Position numbers and translations under genes: made by a program. Below, in pieces: positions 1 to 8,221 of a DNA stretch of 64,000 nt. The notes below the pieces were generated by a model, which was given only the letters and a program-made list of their open reading frames with translations, ran no database searches and was not told the DNA's origin. Within the stretch, counting starts at the first letter, position 1, and every line of letters begins with the position of its first letter. Source of the DNA: an uncultured Bacteroidota bacterium (GTDB lineage Bacteria > Bacteroidota > Bacteroidia > Bacteroidales > GWA2-32-17); NCBI GenBank assembly GCA_903837285.1, contig CAILUD010000099.1, positions 1 through 64,000 on the forward strand, written 5' to 3'.

Positions 1-19
1 AAAATATTTGCATAGAATT

Positions 20-48
20 GCAACCCAAATATTTTTTTCTTGTCTTTA
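20..48 (+). promoter_or_regulatory. ECF-sigma-type promoter of the sigma/anti-sigma operon
   Basis: A GCAACCC box (20-26) is followed, after 17 bp between AAC and GTC, by CTTGTCTTTA (39-48). This is the general architecture of ECF promoters (an AAC-containing -35 and a GTC-containing -10). Nearly the same sequence with identical spacing recurs at 2792-2820, which is the best support. That the sigma factor encoded just downstream reads it is inference; autoregulation is common in ECF systems. Confidence 0.7.
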
Positions 49-77
49 GTTTTGAAATTAAATCCTGAAAAGGAATA

Positions 78-626
78 GTGCAGGAAGATATTCATAAAAA
101 ATTAGTTGAAAGGTGTATCCGCGGAGAACGGAAAGCACAGTTTGAGTTATATAAACTTTATTCAAAAGCTATGTTCAATATTTCCTATAGAATGTTAAAT
201 AATAAAAGTGATGCCGAGGACATGCTTCAGGAAGTATTTACAGATATTTTTACACGAATACATTCATTCCGGTTTGATTCAACAATAGGGGCTTGGATAA
301 AGCGTATAACGGTTAATAAATGTATTAATGAAATTAATCGTAAGAAAACTAATTTAAATTTTGTTGAAGATATTTCTGTTTTTGATAAAGGCGAATATGT
401 GGAAGAAGAAAACATTCCATTATCAGTTGAAAATGTAAAAACTGCAATGGAACAATTACCAAATGGAAGCCGAATTATTTTCTCACTTTATTTACTTGAG
501 GGATATGATCACGAAGAAATAAGCCAGATTTTAAACATAAGCGAATCTACATCAAAAACTCAGTACATGAGAGCTAAACAAAAAGTAAAAGAACTCTTAA
601 AACCACAGTTATATGAAACAAGATAA
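78..626 (+). CDS. ECF-family RNA polymerase sigma factor
   Basis: This 182-residue protein has the two-domain layout of an ECF sigma factor. Region 2 spans about residues 20-90 and includes DAEDMLQEVF and a WIKRITVNKCINEINR segment. Region 4 spans about 128-176 and includes an HEEISQILNISESTSKTQYMRAKQKVKELL helix-turn-helix. The start is GTG with an AAAAGG-like ribosome site upstream; I see no better ATG. It overlaps the next gene by 14 bp, which suggests translational coupling to its presumed anti-sigma factor. An ECF-type promoter lies about 30 bp upstream, so it probably activates itself. The stimulus is unknown. Confidence 0.93.
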   Translation: MQEDIHKKLVERCIRGERKAQFELYKLYSKAMFNISYRMLNNKSDAEDMLQEVFTDIFTRIHSFRFDSTIGAWIKRITVNKCINEINRKKTNLNFVEDISVFDKGEYVEEENIPLSVENVKTAMEQLPNGSRIIFSLYLLEGYDHEEISQILNISESTSKTQYMRAKQKVKELLKPQLYETR

Positions 627-1308
627 GCTGGAAAAATTTGTTTCTGAAAACAGACAGGCATTTGATGAGTTTGAACCATCACTGCAGAATTGGGAACAAA
701 TTAACAAAAACATTCAACCCAAAAAACCTAATCTCTTTTTAAAGATTTCATGGCAGGTGGCTGCTGCAATAGTAATTTTTGTTAGTTCATATTATTTCCA
801 TGATTATATTAATAATGATAAAGTTTATTATGCAAATACTGTAAAACAGATAAAAAATGTGAGCATTAAGATTAAACAAAAAACATTGCAAAATAATAAC
901 AATACAATTGCAACAAATAACAATGAAATAGAATTAAAACAAGAAAATCTTATTGTAACTACTACTCAAAAAAATAATCAAAAAACAGAAAACAGTTACT
1001 ATTCCGAACTTAATGAATTAAGCGTTTACTATACTTCAAAAATAAATAAAGAAAAAAACGACATTTTCATACTAGCTTCTAATAATCCGGAAGTTAAAAC
1101 TGAAATAAATAACGAATTTGGAAAACTTGATAAAGCCTACAAAGAATTAAAAAATGACCTAAAAGAAAATATTAACAACCAACAGGTAATTGAAGCAATG
1201 ATAGAAAACTATAAGCTTAAAATGGAAATGTTGGAATTTATTAAACGTCAGGTTAGTATTGAGGTAACAGAAAAAACAGAAAATAATGAGACTAAATATG
1301 ACATGTAA
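613..1308 (+). CDS. Probable membrane-bound anti-sigma factor
   Basis: The protein has a cytoplasmic N-terminus of about 45 residues, one transmembrane helix (about 46-62, SWQVAAAIVIFVSSYYF) and a long Asn/Lys/Glu-rich, probably periplasmic or coiled C-terminal part. No enzyme motif is visible. Its position directly after, and overlapping, an ECF sigma gene is the main reason for the call, because anti-sigma factors of this phylum usually have this single-TM shape. No zinc-binding HxxxCxxC motif of the ZAS class is present. It overlaps the next gene by 23 bp. Confidence 0.7.
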   Translation: MKQDKLEKFVSENRQAFDEFEPSLQNWEQINKNIQPKKPNLFLKISWQVAAAIVIFVSSYYFHDYINNDKVYYANTVKQIKNVSIKIKQKTLQNNNNTIATNNNEIELKQENLIVTTTQKNNQKTENSYYSELNELSVYYTSKINKEKNDIFILASNNPEVKTEINNEFGKLDKAYKELKNDLKENINNQQVIEAMIENYKLKMEMLEFIKRQVSIEVTEKTENNETKYDM

Positions 1309-2392
1309 AAAATTTACTTTAATTGTTTTTACTTTATGTATTGCAATTTACAGTCAGGCACAACAGGTTGAATTTAATAAGAGCACAAATAAATCTTTTA
1401 AAATTTCACCCGAAACAAGTGTTCAAATAATTAACAAATACGGCAATATTCATATTGTTAAATCAGAAACCGATTCTGTTACTTTTTCTGTCGAAATTAA
1501 AGCAACAGATAAAGATTCTGCAAAAGCAACAAAAATCATTAACAATATATCTATTCAGTTTGATGCTTCAATGTATTATGTTATTGCTAAAACTGCTTTT
1601 AATGATTATAAAGGAAGTGCCTGGTCAAATCTTTCAGACATAGCAAGTACTGCAATAAGCGGAGGAAATAAAGTTCAAATAAACTGGACAGTAACTATAC
1701 CAGAAAATACTGAATTGAAAATTGAAAACAAATTTGGAAATATTTATATGTTAAACCATAACTCCGAATTAAATATAGATTTATCAAATGGAGATTTTCA
1801 GGCACAAAATTTAACAGGAAAATCAATATTAAACGTAGAATTCGGTAACGTTAAAATTAAAAATATAACTTCAGCAAAATTAGAATTGTCATATTCTGAA
1901 ACCGACATAACAACTGCTGGAAACATTGATTTATATAGTAGATCAACCACTCTAAATTTAACAACAGTAAATAATCTTGAAATAAACTCAAGAAATGACA
2001 AATTATATGTAGACAGTGTTACAGTTTTAAAAGGTGAAGCTTATTTTTCAGTAATTAAAATTAATAAAGCAATAAAAAGCACACTCCTTAATTTAAAATT
2101 CGGCAGTATATATTTTAATGTGCTAAACGACCTGTCTTCAAGTCTCTTTATTACTACTTTGTATACTGATTTGTATCTTAATTATGACAAAACCTTTAAT
2201 GGTAAATTTGAGTCAAATTATAAAAAAACAACCCTTACCCTGCCATCAGTTTTTGATTCATTTACAAAAACGTTATTAGATGAAAAAACTAAAGAGTATA
2301 AATTAACTGGTTTTATTGGTGAACAAAAAACACCAGCATCTGAAATAAAACTTAATTTAAATTACGGTAGTTTATCCTGTGTAATTAAATAA
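1286..2392 (+). CDS. Secreted beta-strand-repeat protein (DUF4097-like)
   Basis: An N-terminal signal peptide ending near YSQAQQ is followed by repeated short beta-strand segments with the 'NKYGNIHI', 'NKFGNIYM', 'EFGNVKI' and 'KFGSIYF' pattern. This is typical of the DUF4097/GIN group of beta-helical envelope proteins. The true start may be the second ATG (1298), which gives a cleaner signal peptide (MTCKKFTLIVF). It is the third gene of the sigma/anti-sigma operon and overlaps the anti-sigma gene, so it is probably an output or sensor of that system. The molecular function is not known. Confidence 0.65.
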   Translation: MRLNMTCKKFTLIVFTLCIAIYSQAQQVEFNKSTNKSFKISPETSVQIINKYGNIHIVKSETDSVTFSVEIKATDKDSAKATKIINNISIQFDASMYYVIAKTAFNDYKGSAWSNLSDIASTAISGGNKVQINWTVTIPENTELKIENKFGNIYMLNHNSELNIDLSNGDFQAQNLTGKSILNVEFGNVKIKNITSAKLELSYSETDITTAGNIDLYSRSTTLNLTTVNNLEINSRNDKLYVDSVTVLKGEAYFSVIKINKAIKSTLLNLKFGSIYFNVLNDLSSSLFITTLYTDLYLNYDKTFNGKFESNYKKTTLTLPSVFDSFTKTLLDEKTKEYKLTGFIGEQKTPASEIKLNLNYGSLSCVIK

Positions 2393-2455
2393 CCATTTAC
2401 AAAACTCAAAAAAAAATTAAACATAAGGATTTACTAAATCAACAATTAACTACCC

Positions 2456-2730
2456 CTATTGGCGCAAGTTCGCAACTTATGACAAACTATGCTCGTCATA
2501 ACGTTTATAACATCCGCTTTATTCAATTAACATCTATTGGCGCAAGTCCCATCTATTGGCGCAAGTCTGTGACTTGTGACCCCTCTATTGGCGCAAGTTT
2601 GCAACTTGTGATAAACTACCCCTCTATTGGCGCAAGTCTGTGACTTGTGACCCCTTTGCAAGTTTGCAACTTGTGATAAACTACGCCAATCATAACGTTA
2701 ATATTATCCGCGTTAATCAACTAAATTCGC
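2456..2730. repeat. Intergenic hairpin-repeat array (REP/BIME-like)
   Basis: The segment CTATTGGCGCAAGT starts at 2456, 2534, 2553, 2585 and 2624, and a decayed sixth copy lies near 2652. Each full copy contains a small palindrome, CAAGT-TTGCA-ACTTG or CAAGT-CTGTG-ACTTG. A second, longer motif (CATAACGTT...ATCCGC...) is present twice, near 2497 and 2690, at the two ends of the array. The rest of the 450-bp gap carries the downstream promoter. The pattern resembles REP/BIME arrays mobilised by RAYT transposases, but no such gene is in the window. Confidence 0.75.
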
Positions 2731-2791
2731 TTTATTAGCGTTGCTATTTACTACCAAAACTATTTTTTTTACTATAATTTTTCTGTTTTTT

Positions 2792-2820
2792 GCAACCCTC
2801 GATTATTTTTCTTGTCCTTA
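2792..2820 (+). promoter_or_regulatory. Second copy of the ECF-type promoter
   Basis: GCAACCC (2792-2798) and CTTGTCCTTA (2811-2820) have the same 17-bp AAC-to-GTC spacing as the promoter at 20-48. The match continues downstream through TTTTGAAATTAAAT. The box overlaps the longest open frame of the next gene, so that gene must begin later, at ATG 2845. Confidence 0.7.
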
Positions 2821-2844
2821 ATTTTTGAAATTAAATTATTAATT

Positions 2845-3555
2845 ATGAAAAACAAACTTTTTTATTTAGTCATAATCTTCTCAATAACAACTCTTACTTC
2901 TTGTTTAAAGCCTAAGGTTGAGGGCAATTATCATGTTGTTAGTATTAACAGAAACATTACAAGCTATAATGAAATTGTATCAGAAGGCAGTTATGAAGTA
3001 TATTATTCTTATGATACTCTATGTAATGTTATAATTGAAGCAGAAGAGAATATAATTCCATATGTAGAAACCAATATTCATGGTCAAAGCTTGGTTATTA
3101 AAACTTCACACAGTCAAAGATTAGAAACTCATTTTCCAATAAAGGTTTTTGTTACCTCTCCAACTTTAAGCAATGTTATACTTTCTGGTTCTGGATCAAT
3201 TTCAGTAGATAGTATAAAAACGTGTAATCTTGGAATAAATTTAAAGGGATCTGGAAATATAAATGTTGAGTCCTATACCCAACTAATTAAAGCTACAATA
3301 TCCGGTTCGGGGAATTTATGTCTTTCCGGACATACCTCTACCGGCGAATGTAATATTTCTGGTTCTGGTGAAGTAAATGCCTATAACATTATTCAGGATA
3401 CATGCTTTGCAAACATCTCCGGATCTGGCTCGATGAATTTACAAGTAATAGATTATTTAAATGCACATATTAGTGGTAGTGGACAAATTTACTATATCGG
3501 AAACCCGATTATAAATACACATATTACAGGATCAGGAAGAATAATTCATCAATAA
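2845..3555 (+). CDS. GIN-domain (DUF2807) lipoprotein
   Basis: The protein starts MKNKLFYL and has a lipobox-like LTSC at the end of the signal peptide, so it is probably a lipoprotein. The mature part matches the head GIN-domain/DUF2807 family: an early VEGNYHV...V..GSYEVYY segment is followed by a right-handed beta-helix with repeated 'SGSG' turns (LSGSGSI, LKGSGNI, ISGSGNL, ISGSGEV, ISGSGSM, ISGSGQI, ITGSGRI). An upstream TTG at 2812 lies inside the -10 region, so ATG 2845 was chosen. Its ECF-type promoter suggests control by the sigma factor encoded at the left end. Function of the family is unknown. Confidence 0.85.
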   Translation: MKNKLFYLVIIFSITTLTSCLKPKVEGNYHVVSINRNITSYNEIVSEGSYEVYYSYDTLCNVIIEAEENIIPYVETNIHGQSLVIKTSHSQRLETHFPIKVFVTSPTLSNVILSGSGSISVDSIKTCNLGINLKGSGNINVESYTQLIKATISGSGNLCLSGHTSTGECNISGSGEVNAYNIIQDTCFANISGSGSMNLQVIDYLNAHISGSGQIYYIGNPIINTHITGSGRIIHQ

Positions 3556-3573
3556 ATGTAAAAAATAAATAAT

Positions 3574-4197
3574 ATGAAAAGAATTACTTTTTTAGCTTTA
3601 GCAATTGTTCTTGCTTTTTCAGCTATTTCTCAGGAACAAAATGTACCATACGAAATAAAAACTATACTTGGTAAAAATACTTCACATGGTGGTTATTTCG
3701 GATTATCCTGGGGTTATTCGCAAGTAAATGGCAAAGATGCTGTAATTGGCGGTGCAAGGCTTGGCTGGATAATAAATCATTCTTTTGCAATGGGAGTTGC
3801 AGGAAGTGGTTTTGCAAATAATGTAAGTTATAAATCAGCCGAAAATGGAAGCGATTATTATTTATCAGGCGGTTGTGGTGGATTGTTTTTTGAACCAATT
3901 ATTGGATCTAGACTTCCTATTCATGTCGCATTTCCTGTAACTATAGGTGTCGGTGACGCTCAATTAAATCAAACTTTTTATAACGGTGCCGAACCATGGG
4001 AAACTTTTGTTACGGATGAAAATGCATTTATGTTTGTAGAACCTGGTGTTGCTATTGAATTAAATATGTTAAAACATTTCAGAATAGCTGTTGGAGTTAG
4101 TTATAGATATACATCACCTATCCGATTAGAATATTTATCAGCATCTGTATTAAACGGATTATCAGGAACTGTTACATTAAAATTTGGAAAATTTTAA
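3574..4197 (+). CDS. Putative outer-membrane beta-barrel protein
   Basis: A signal peptide ending near FSAISQEQ precedes about 185 residues of alternating amphipathic strands rich in Gly, Tyr and Phe. The end, GTVTLKFGKF, is a typical C-terminal barrel strand with a terminal aromatic residue. The size fits an 8-strand barrel of the OmpW/PorT-like or 'outer membrane beta-barrel' class. It starts 18 bp after the GIN-domain lipoprotein gene and is almost certainly cotranscribed, so it would be in the same regulon. No specific family could be assigned. Confidence 0.7.
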   Translation: MKRITFLALAIVLAFSAISQEQNVPYEIKTILGKNTSHGGYFGLSWGYSQVNGKDAVIGGARLGWIINHSFAMGVAGSGFANNVSYKSAENGSDYYLSGGCGGLFFEPIIGSRLPIHVAFPVTIGVGDAQLNQTFYNGAEPWETFVTDENAFMFVEPGVAIELNMLKHFRIAVGVSYRYTSPIRLEYLSASVLNGLSGTVTLKFGKF

Positions 4198-4486
4198 TGT
4201 AACACCAAAGCTTATTGCATTCTCTTTTAATTAATAAATTTCGGGTCATTTTTAGCTATCGCCAAAAGTATATGCTTTATCAAGAAAAAAATTATGTTTG
4301 GTTGCTTTTTCCATAATATTTGAAGTCTTATGTCTATGCTTTTTTAAGTAGAATAATTTATTCTATAATCTTAAACAAAATGCAGGGTTAATAGAATAAT
4401 GTACTTTATTGAGTTCTTATTTTTTATAGTGTTATATTAATTAGCCACTTTTATTTAAATCTGAATTTGGTTAAAATTCTATGTGA

Positions 4487-4536
4487 AATATATCAAACAG
4501 TTTTACTAATTAAACAAGAATTAATATATCAAACAG
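4487..4536. repeat. 14-bp direct repeat, possible operator
   Basis: AATATATCAAACAG occurs exactly at 4487-4500 and 4523-4536, so the copies are 36 bp apart start to start. They lie just upstream of a TAnnTTTG box. The placement suggests a binding site for a regulator, but no binding protein is known. Confidence 0.45.
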
Positions 4537-4569
4537 GAATGTGATTTAGTCTATTATATAAAATACCTT

Positions 4570-4577
4570 TACTTTTG
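4570..4577 (+). promoter_or_regulatory. Bacteroidota -7 box (TACTTTTG)
   Basis: TACTTTTG matches the TAnnTTTG consensus and lies 20 bp before the start codon. No good -33 TTTG is found at 19-20 bp; a TTTA lies 21 bp upstream. Confidence 0.5.
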
Positions 4578-4596
4578 TATTTGATATTATAAAACT

Positions 4597-6483
4597 ATGA
4601 GGTTTTTTGTTTGTCTTTTTATTAGTTTAAGTTTTTTTATTTATTCTTGCCAGAATAATGAGAAACCTGTTTTTGATGAAAATGCATCGCAAAATGATAC
4701 AAATAAAGTAATTGAATTGTTAATACTAGTCAATAATAATGTAATTTCAAACCCAAAGTTTGCAAAAGAAAAAGGAAATGAGGCAATTACGTTAGCTCAA
4801 TCTATTGGCTATAAAAAAGGTTATGTAAATGGACTTTTAAATTTAGGTCAGGTTTATTTGAAAGGCAATGAATATGTAATGGCTAAGCGATATTTTATGT
4901 CGGCATTAATGTATTTAAAAGAAAACGAATTGATTTTACTTGAGCCCAAATGTCTTGGTAGCCTTGGAATTGTCTCCGAAAGATTATGCAATTATCCCGA
5001 AAGTATTAATTATTATGAAAGTTGCAGAAAAGCATTTACGAAAATTAATGATACTGTTGGCGTAATTAAAAGTCAGATCAATATTGGAAATGTATATAAT
5101 GCATTAGGAAATACTTCAAAAGCGGTAAGTGTTTTACTTGAGGCAATTAGGATGTCAGAATTGATTAATAATGAAAATGTAAAAGGTGTTTGTTTAAACA
5201 ATTTAAGTACTTTATATCAAGAAATGGGAAAAAATGATGAAGCACTTAAATCTTTTTTTATTGTTTCAGAAATTACAATAAAATCTGCTGATAGTTCTGG
5301 ACTTGCAAATGCTTATAATAATATAGGTATTACATATCAGAGTTTAAAAAACAATGATTTGTCCCTTAAGTATTATTTGAAGTCTGCTGAAATTAGGCAA
5401 GTAATGAATGATAAAACTGGTTTGGCAATTTCATTTAATAATATTGGGTCTTTAAGGTATGATGCAAAAGATTACAAATCGGCTCTTGATTATTTTAAAA
5501 AGGCATACGAAATTACAGAAGAGACTCAGGATTTGTTGCCCTCTAGTAAATATTTAAAGAATATTAGTGATGCATATAGTAAACTTGGTAAATACAATGA
5601 AGCAATCGACTGTTTAAACCAAAGTTTATCTATTGCAAACAAAATTGGTGCTAGTTCCGAGAAATCAACAACATTAAATGCTTTATCGGAAGTATACATT
5701 CAAACAAATGATTATGAATTGGCTTATAACTATTTTAAGGCTTACAGTTTATATAACGATTCATTAAATGTTCTTGAAAATAATAAAGCTATTGAAGAAA
5801 TGAAAGGGCTTTATGAGTCTGAAAAGAAAGAACAGCAAATAACAAAACTAGAGTCAGAAAAGCAATCGGCTAAACTTACAAATATTTTGCTTTATGGTTT
5901 TGCAGTAATGCTTGTTATTATTGGCGGGTTGATTTTTTTATGGCAAAGAAACAAAAGCATAAAAAACAGGCAAAATGCCGAATATCGTCAATCTTTAATT
6001 GAAGAAAAACTTACTGTTGCAAAATTAGAACAACATAATCTAAAGCAGGAACTTCAATATAAAGAGAAAGAGCTGGTTAATATGGCATTATACATAATTC
6101 AGAAAATAGAATTCATTGAATTGTTAAATAACGAATTAAAAACTCTTCAAAAAGAATCCAAGGAAGAAAAAAATGAAGTTGTAAATAAGCTTTCACAATT
6201 AATCTCAGCAAATGTAAAACTTGACAAAGAACGGTTAGATTTTCAATTACATGTAGAAAATGTTAACCAATCTTTTTTTATAAAACTCAAAGAAAAATTT
6301 CCTGGTATTACTGAAAACGAAAAGAAACTTTCTGCATTACTTAGAATTAACCTATCTTCAAAAGATATTGCATCTATTTATAATATTTCGCCATCAAGTG
6401 TTGATATGAATCGTTACAGATTAAGGAAAAAATTAAACTTAAATTCCGACGAAAATCTAGGCGAGTTTTTAAATAACATATAA
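4597..6483 (+). CDS. TPR / transmembrane / HTH regulatory protein
   Basis: The N-terminus is a signal or lipoprotein-like peptide (FFIYSCQNN). Residues about 40-390 form tetratricopeptide repeats (for example NIGNVYNALGNTSKAVSVLLEAI and NNIGITYQSLKNNDLSLKYYLKS). One transmembrane helix (about 428-447) follows, then a coiled coil, then a C-terminal helix-turn-helix (LSSKDIASIYNISPSSVDMNRYRLRKKL) of the LuxR/GerE-like kind. This architecture is common in Bacteroidota and is thought to act as a one-component membrane regulator with a periplasmic TPR sensor. The ligand and targets are unknown. It may control the next gene, whose promoter has the same TACTTTTG box. Confidence 0.85.
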   Translation: MRFFVCLFISLSFFIYSCQNNEKPVFDENASQNDTNKVIELLILVNNNVISNPKFAKEKGNEAITLAQSIGYKKGYVNGLLNLGQVYLKGNEYVMAKRYFMSALMYLKENELILLEPKCLGSLGIVSERLCNYPESINYYESCRKAFTKINDTVGVIKSQINIGNVYNALGNTSKAVSVLLEAIRMSELINNENVKGVCLNNLSTLYQEMGKNDEALKSFFIVSEITIKSADSSGLANAYNNIGITYQSLKNNDLSLKYYLKSAEIRQVMNDKTGLAISFNNIGSLRYDAKDYKSALDYFKKAYEITEETQDLLPSSKYLKNISDAYSKLGKYNEAIDCLNQSLSIANKIGASSEKSTTLNALSEVYIQTNDYELAYNYFKAYSLYNDSLNVLENNKAIEEMKGLYESEKKEQQITKLESEKQSAKLTNILLYGFAVMLVIIGGLIFLWQRNKSIKNRQNAEYRQSLIEEKLTVAKLEQHNLKQELQYKEKELVNMALYIIQKIEFIELLNNELKTLQKESKEEKNEVVNKLSQLISANVKLDKERLDFQLHVENVNQSFFIKLKEKFPGITENEKKLSALLRINLSSKDIASIYNISPSSVDMNRYRLRKKLNLNSDENLGEFLNNI

Positions 6484-6611
6484 AATATTAATATTGCTTT
6501 TTATTAAAGCTCACAAATAAAGTTGTTTATGTGATTTGCTGTATGGGTGTTTTTTTTTGTTGTATAGATAGTTTATAGGTGAAAAACTGTAATGGTTTAA
6601 AATAACAGTCG

Positions 6612-6619
6612 TACTTTTG
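6612..6619 (+). promoter_or_regulatory. Bacteroidota -7 box (TACTTTTG)
   Basis: The same octamer as upstream of the TPR/HTH gene lies 28 bp before the start of the Big2 lipoprotein. I found no TTTG at the proper -33 distance, which may mean an activator is needed. Confidence 0.5.
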
Positions 6620-6647
6620 ACCAAGAAATTTTTCAAAAAATATAATT

Positions 6648-8141
6648 ATGAAAACAAAGTTTAAAATTTTTGCTTTAGTGTTACTTTCTTTTTCGATAGT
6701 ATTAATAAACTCGTGTAAGAAAGATAAAAAAGAGGATACGATAGATACTACTAAAAAGTATGTGTTAGTTATCGAAAACGGTGCTCAAACAATGTCACCC
6801 GACGGTCATATTACTTATACCGCAATTTTGGTTGACGTTAATGGTACAGTAACTCCTGCAACCGGAGTATCATGGACTTCTTCAAGTACTTCAGTTGCAA
6901 CAATTACTTCAGCTGGTGTTGTAACAGCTGCTGGAACAGGTGAAGTGAAAATAACAGGTTCCGTTTTAAAAGATAATGTAACTTATACTGCATCTGTTCC
7001 GCTTGGAATTAGTATGCCTTCAGCATTTGCAGTTGCACCTTCTGCAATTATGTGGACAAAAGGAGATAATCTTCAGTTAGAATCCGTTTATATGTCAACA
7101 GCAGGTATAACAAATCCAACTTGTACATATCAATCAAGCAATACTGCAATTGCTACAGTTTCTTCAACCGGTTTAGTAACTTTTGTTGAAGTTGGCGAAT
7201 GTACAATTACAGTAACAGCAACAAGTATTCAGGGAAGTCCAGTCGTAATAGTTCCTGTTCTTGTTATTGGAATTCCGGAAGTTGCAATTCCAATTATTAG
7301 AATTGAAGTAAATCCTCCATCAAAAGATTTATTCAAAAATGAGACACAACAATTAGCTGCAAAAGCATATAAAAGTGATGGTAGCGAAGCAACCGGAATT
7401 TCGTTTACATGGAATTCAACAGATCCTGCAATAGCAAGTGTAAGCGCTACTGGACTTATTACTCCTTTAAAAACCGGTACAACTTATATTCAGGCAAAAG
7501 CTGATGGAATTATTGGTCAGGCAGAAATTACTGTTAACTCTGATACTCTTGTAGTTGTTACTCCATTTTATACTTCGATACCAGCAGGTGGAACAAAACA
7601 ATTTACAGCACAAGCTTATCATATTACAAGAACTTCTTCAACACCATATACAGGAATAACTTTCGATTGGTTAATTCCAACTTATGGTTTTCCAATGTTT
7701 GATATTGCAACTGTAAATGCTACCGGCTTAGTTACAATGAAAGCTGATGCAATAGTTGGTATGTCAACTTTTGTAATGGCATCTGATCATAATAATCAAT
7801 GGGTTGGAAGCGTGGGAACAATTATGGTAGCAATTGCTGATGATTGTGATTGCGGTGCAGGAAATGCTTCTGTAAATAGTATTCAGGTGTCTAATGGAAG
7901 TTCAATTAATATGTCTTTGTTTTCTGGATTACCTGTTCAGCTTAATGTTACCGCTCTTGATGCAGTTGGCGGTACAGTTGCAAATCCAGGTTTAGTATAT
8001 TGTTCAGATAATATTCTGGTTGCAAGTGTTGATGCATCCGGTCAGATTATAGCTGCTGGCGAAGGCGATGCAATTATTAAAATTTGTTCAGGAACATATG
8101 CTCAAACAACAGTAAACGTTCATGTAACATTAATGAAATAA
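6648..8141 (+). CDS. Big2 (bacterial Ig-like) repeat lipoprotein
   Basis: The signal peptide ends in a lipobox-like INSC followed by KKDKKED, a typical surface-lipoprotein linker. At least five Big_2-type repeats follow, each ending in a recognisable 'VAxVxxxGxVTxxxxGxxxI' signature: ATITSAGVVTAAGTG, ATVSSTGLVTFVEVG, ASVSATGLITPLKTG, ATVNATGLVTMKA and ASVDASGQIIAAGEG. Such proteins are cell-surface adhesins or structural lipoproteins; no catalytic domain is visible. The gene stands alone between a regulator and a terminator. The organism-specific role is unknown. Confidence 0.85.
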   Translation: MKTKFKIFALVLLSFSIVLINSCKKDKKEDTIDTTKKYVLVIENGAQTMSPDGHITYTAILVDVNGTVTPATGVSWTSSSTSVATITSAGVVTAAGTGEVKITGSVLKDNVTYTASVPLGISMPSAFAVAPSAIMWTKGDNLQLESVYMSTAGITNPTCTYQSSNTAIATVSSTGLVTFVEVGECTITVTATSIQGSPVVIVPVLVIGIPEVAIPIIRIEVNPPSKDLFKNETQQLAAKAYKSDGSEATGISFTWNSTDPAIASVSATGLITPLKTGTTYIQAKADGIIGQAEITVNSDTLVVVTPFYTSIPAGGTKQFTAQAYHITRTSSTPYTGITFDWLIPTYGFPMFDIATVNATGLVTMKADAIVGMSTFVMASDHNNQWVGSVGTIMVAIADDCDCGAGNASVNSIQVSNGSSINMSLFSGLPVQLNVTALDAVGGTVANPGLVYCSDNILVASVDASGQIIAAGEGDAIIKICSGTYAQTTVNVHVTLMK

Positions 8142-8164
8142 AACTAATTGTTTTATAACTTTTT

Positions 8165-8197
8165 AAGGGAAGATATTTTATGTCTTCCCTTTTTTAT
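8165..8197. terminator. Bidirectional intrinsic terminator
   Basis: A 9-bp stem (AAGGGAAGA / TCTTCCCTT) with a 9-nt loop is followed by a T-run. It lies between convergent genes and can serve both. Confidence 0.85.
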
Positions 8198-8221
8198 TTT
8201 ATGCTTAAATGCCTGTTGTTA

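Larger units (their letters stand above)
4198..4596. other. Intergenic region, regulatory only
   Basis: No open frame or RNA gene is recognisable in this 400-bp AT-rich gap. Its right end holds a 14-bp direct repeat and a -7 promoter box, listed separately. The left two thirds show nothing I can name. Confidence 0.6.

Noticed and set aside
2456-2730. CRISPR array
   Set aside because: The repeats have no regular spacers of equal length and no cas genes are nearby; the units are palindromic and irregularly spaced.
2812-2844. TTG at 2812 as the start of the GIN lipoprotein
   Set aside because: It lies inside the -10 part of the ECF-type promoter; ATG 2845 gives a proper lipoprotein signal peptide.
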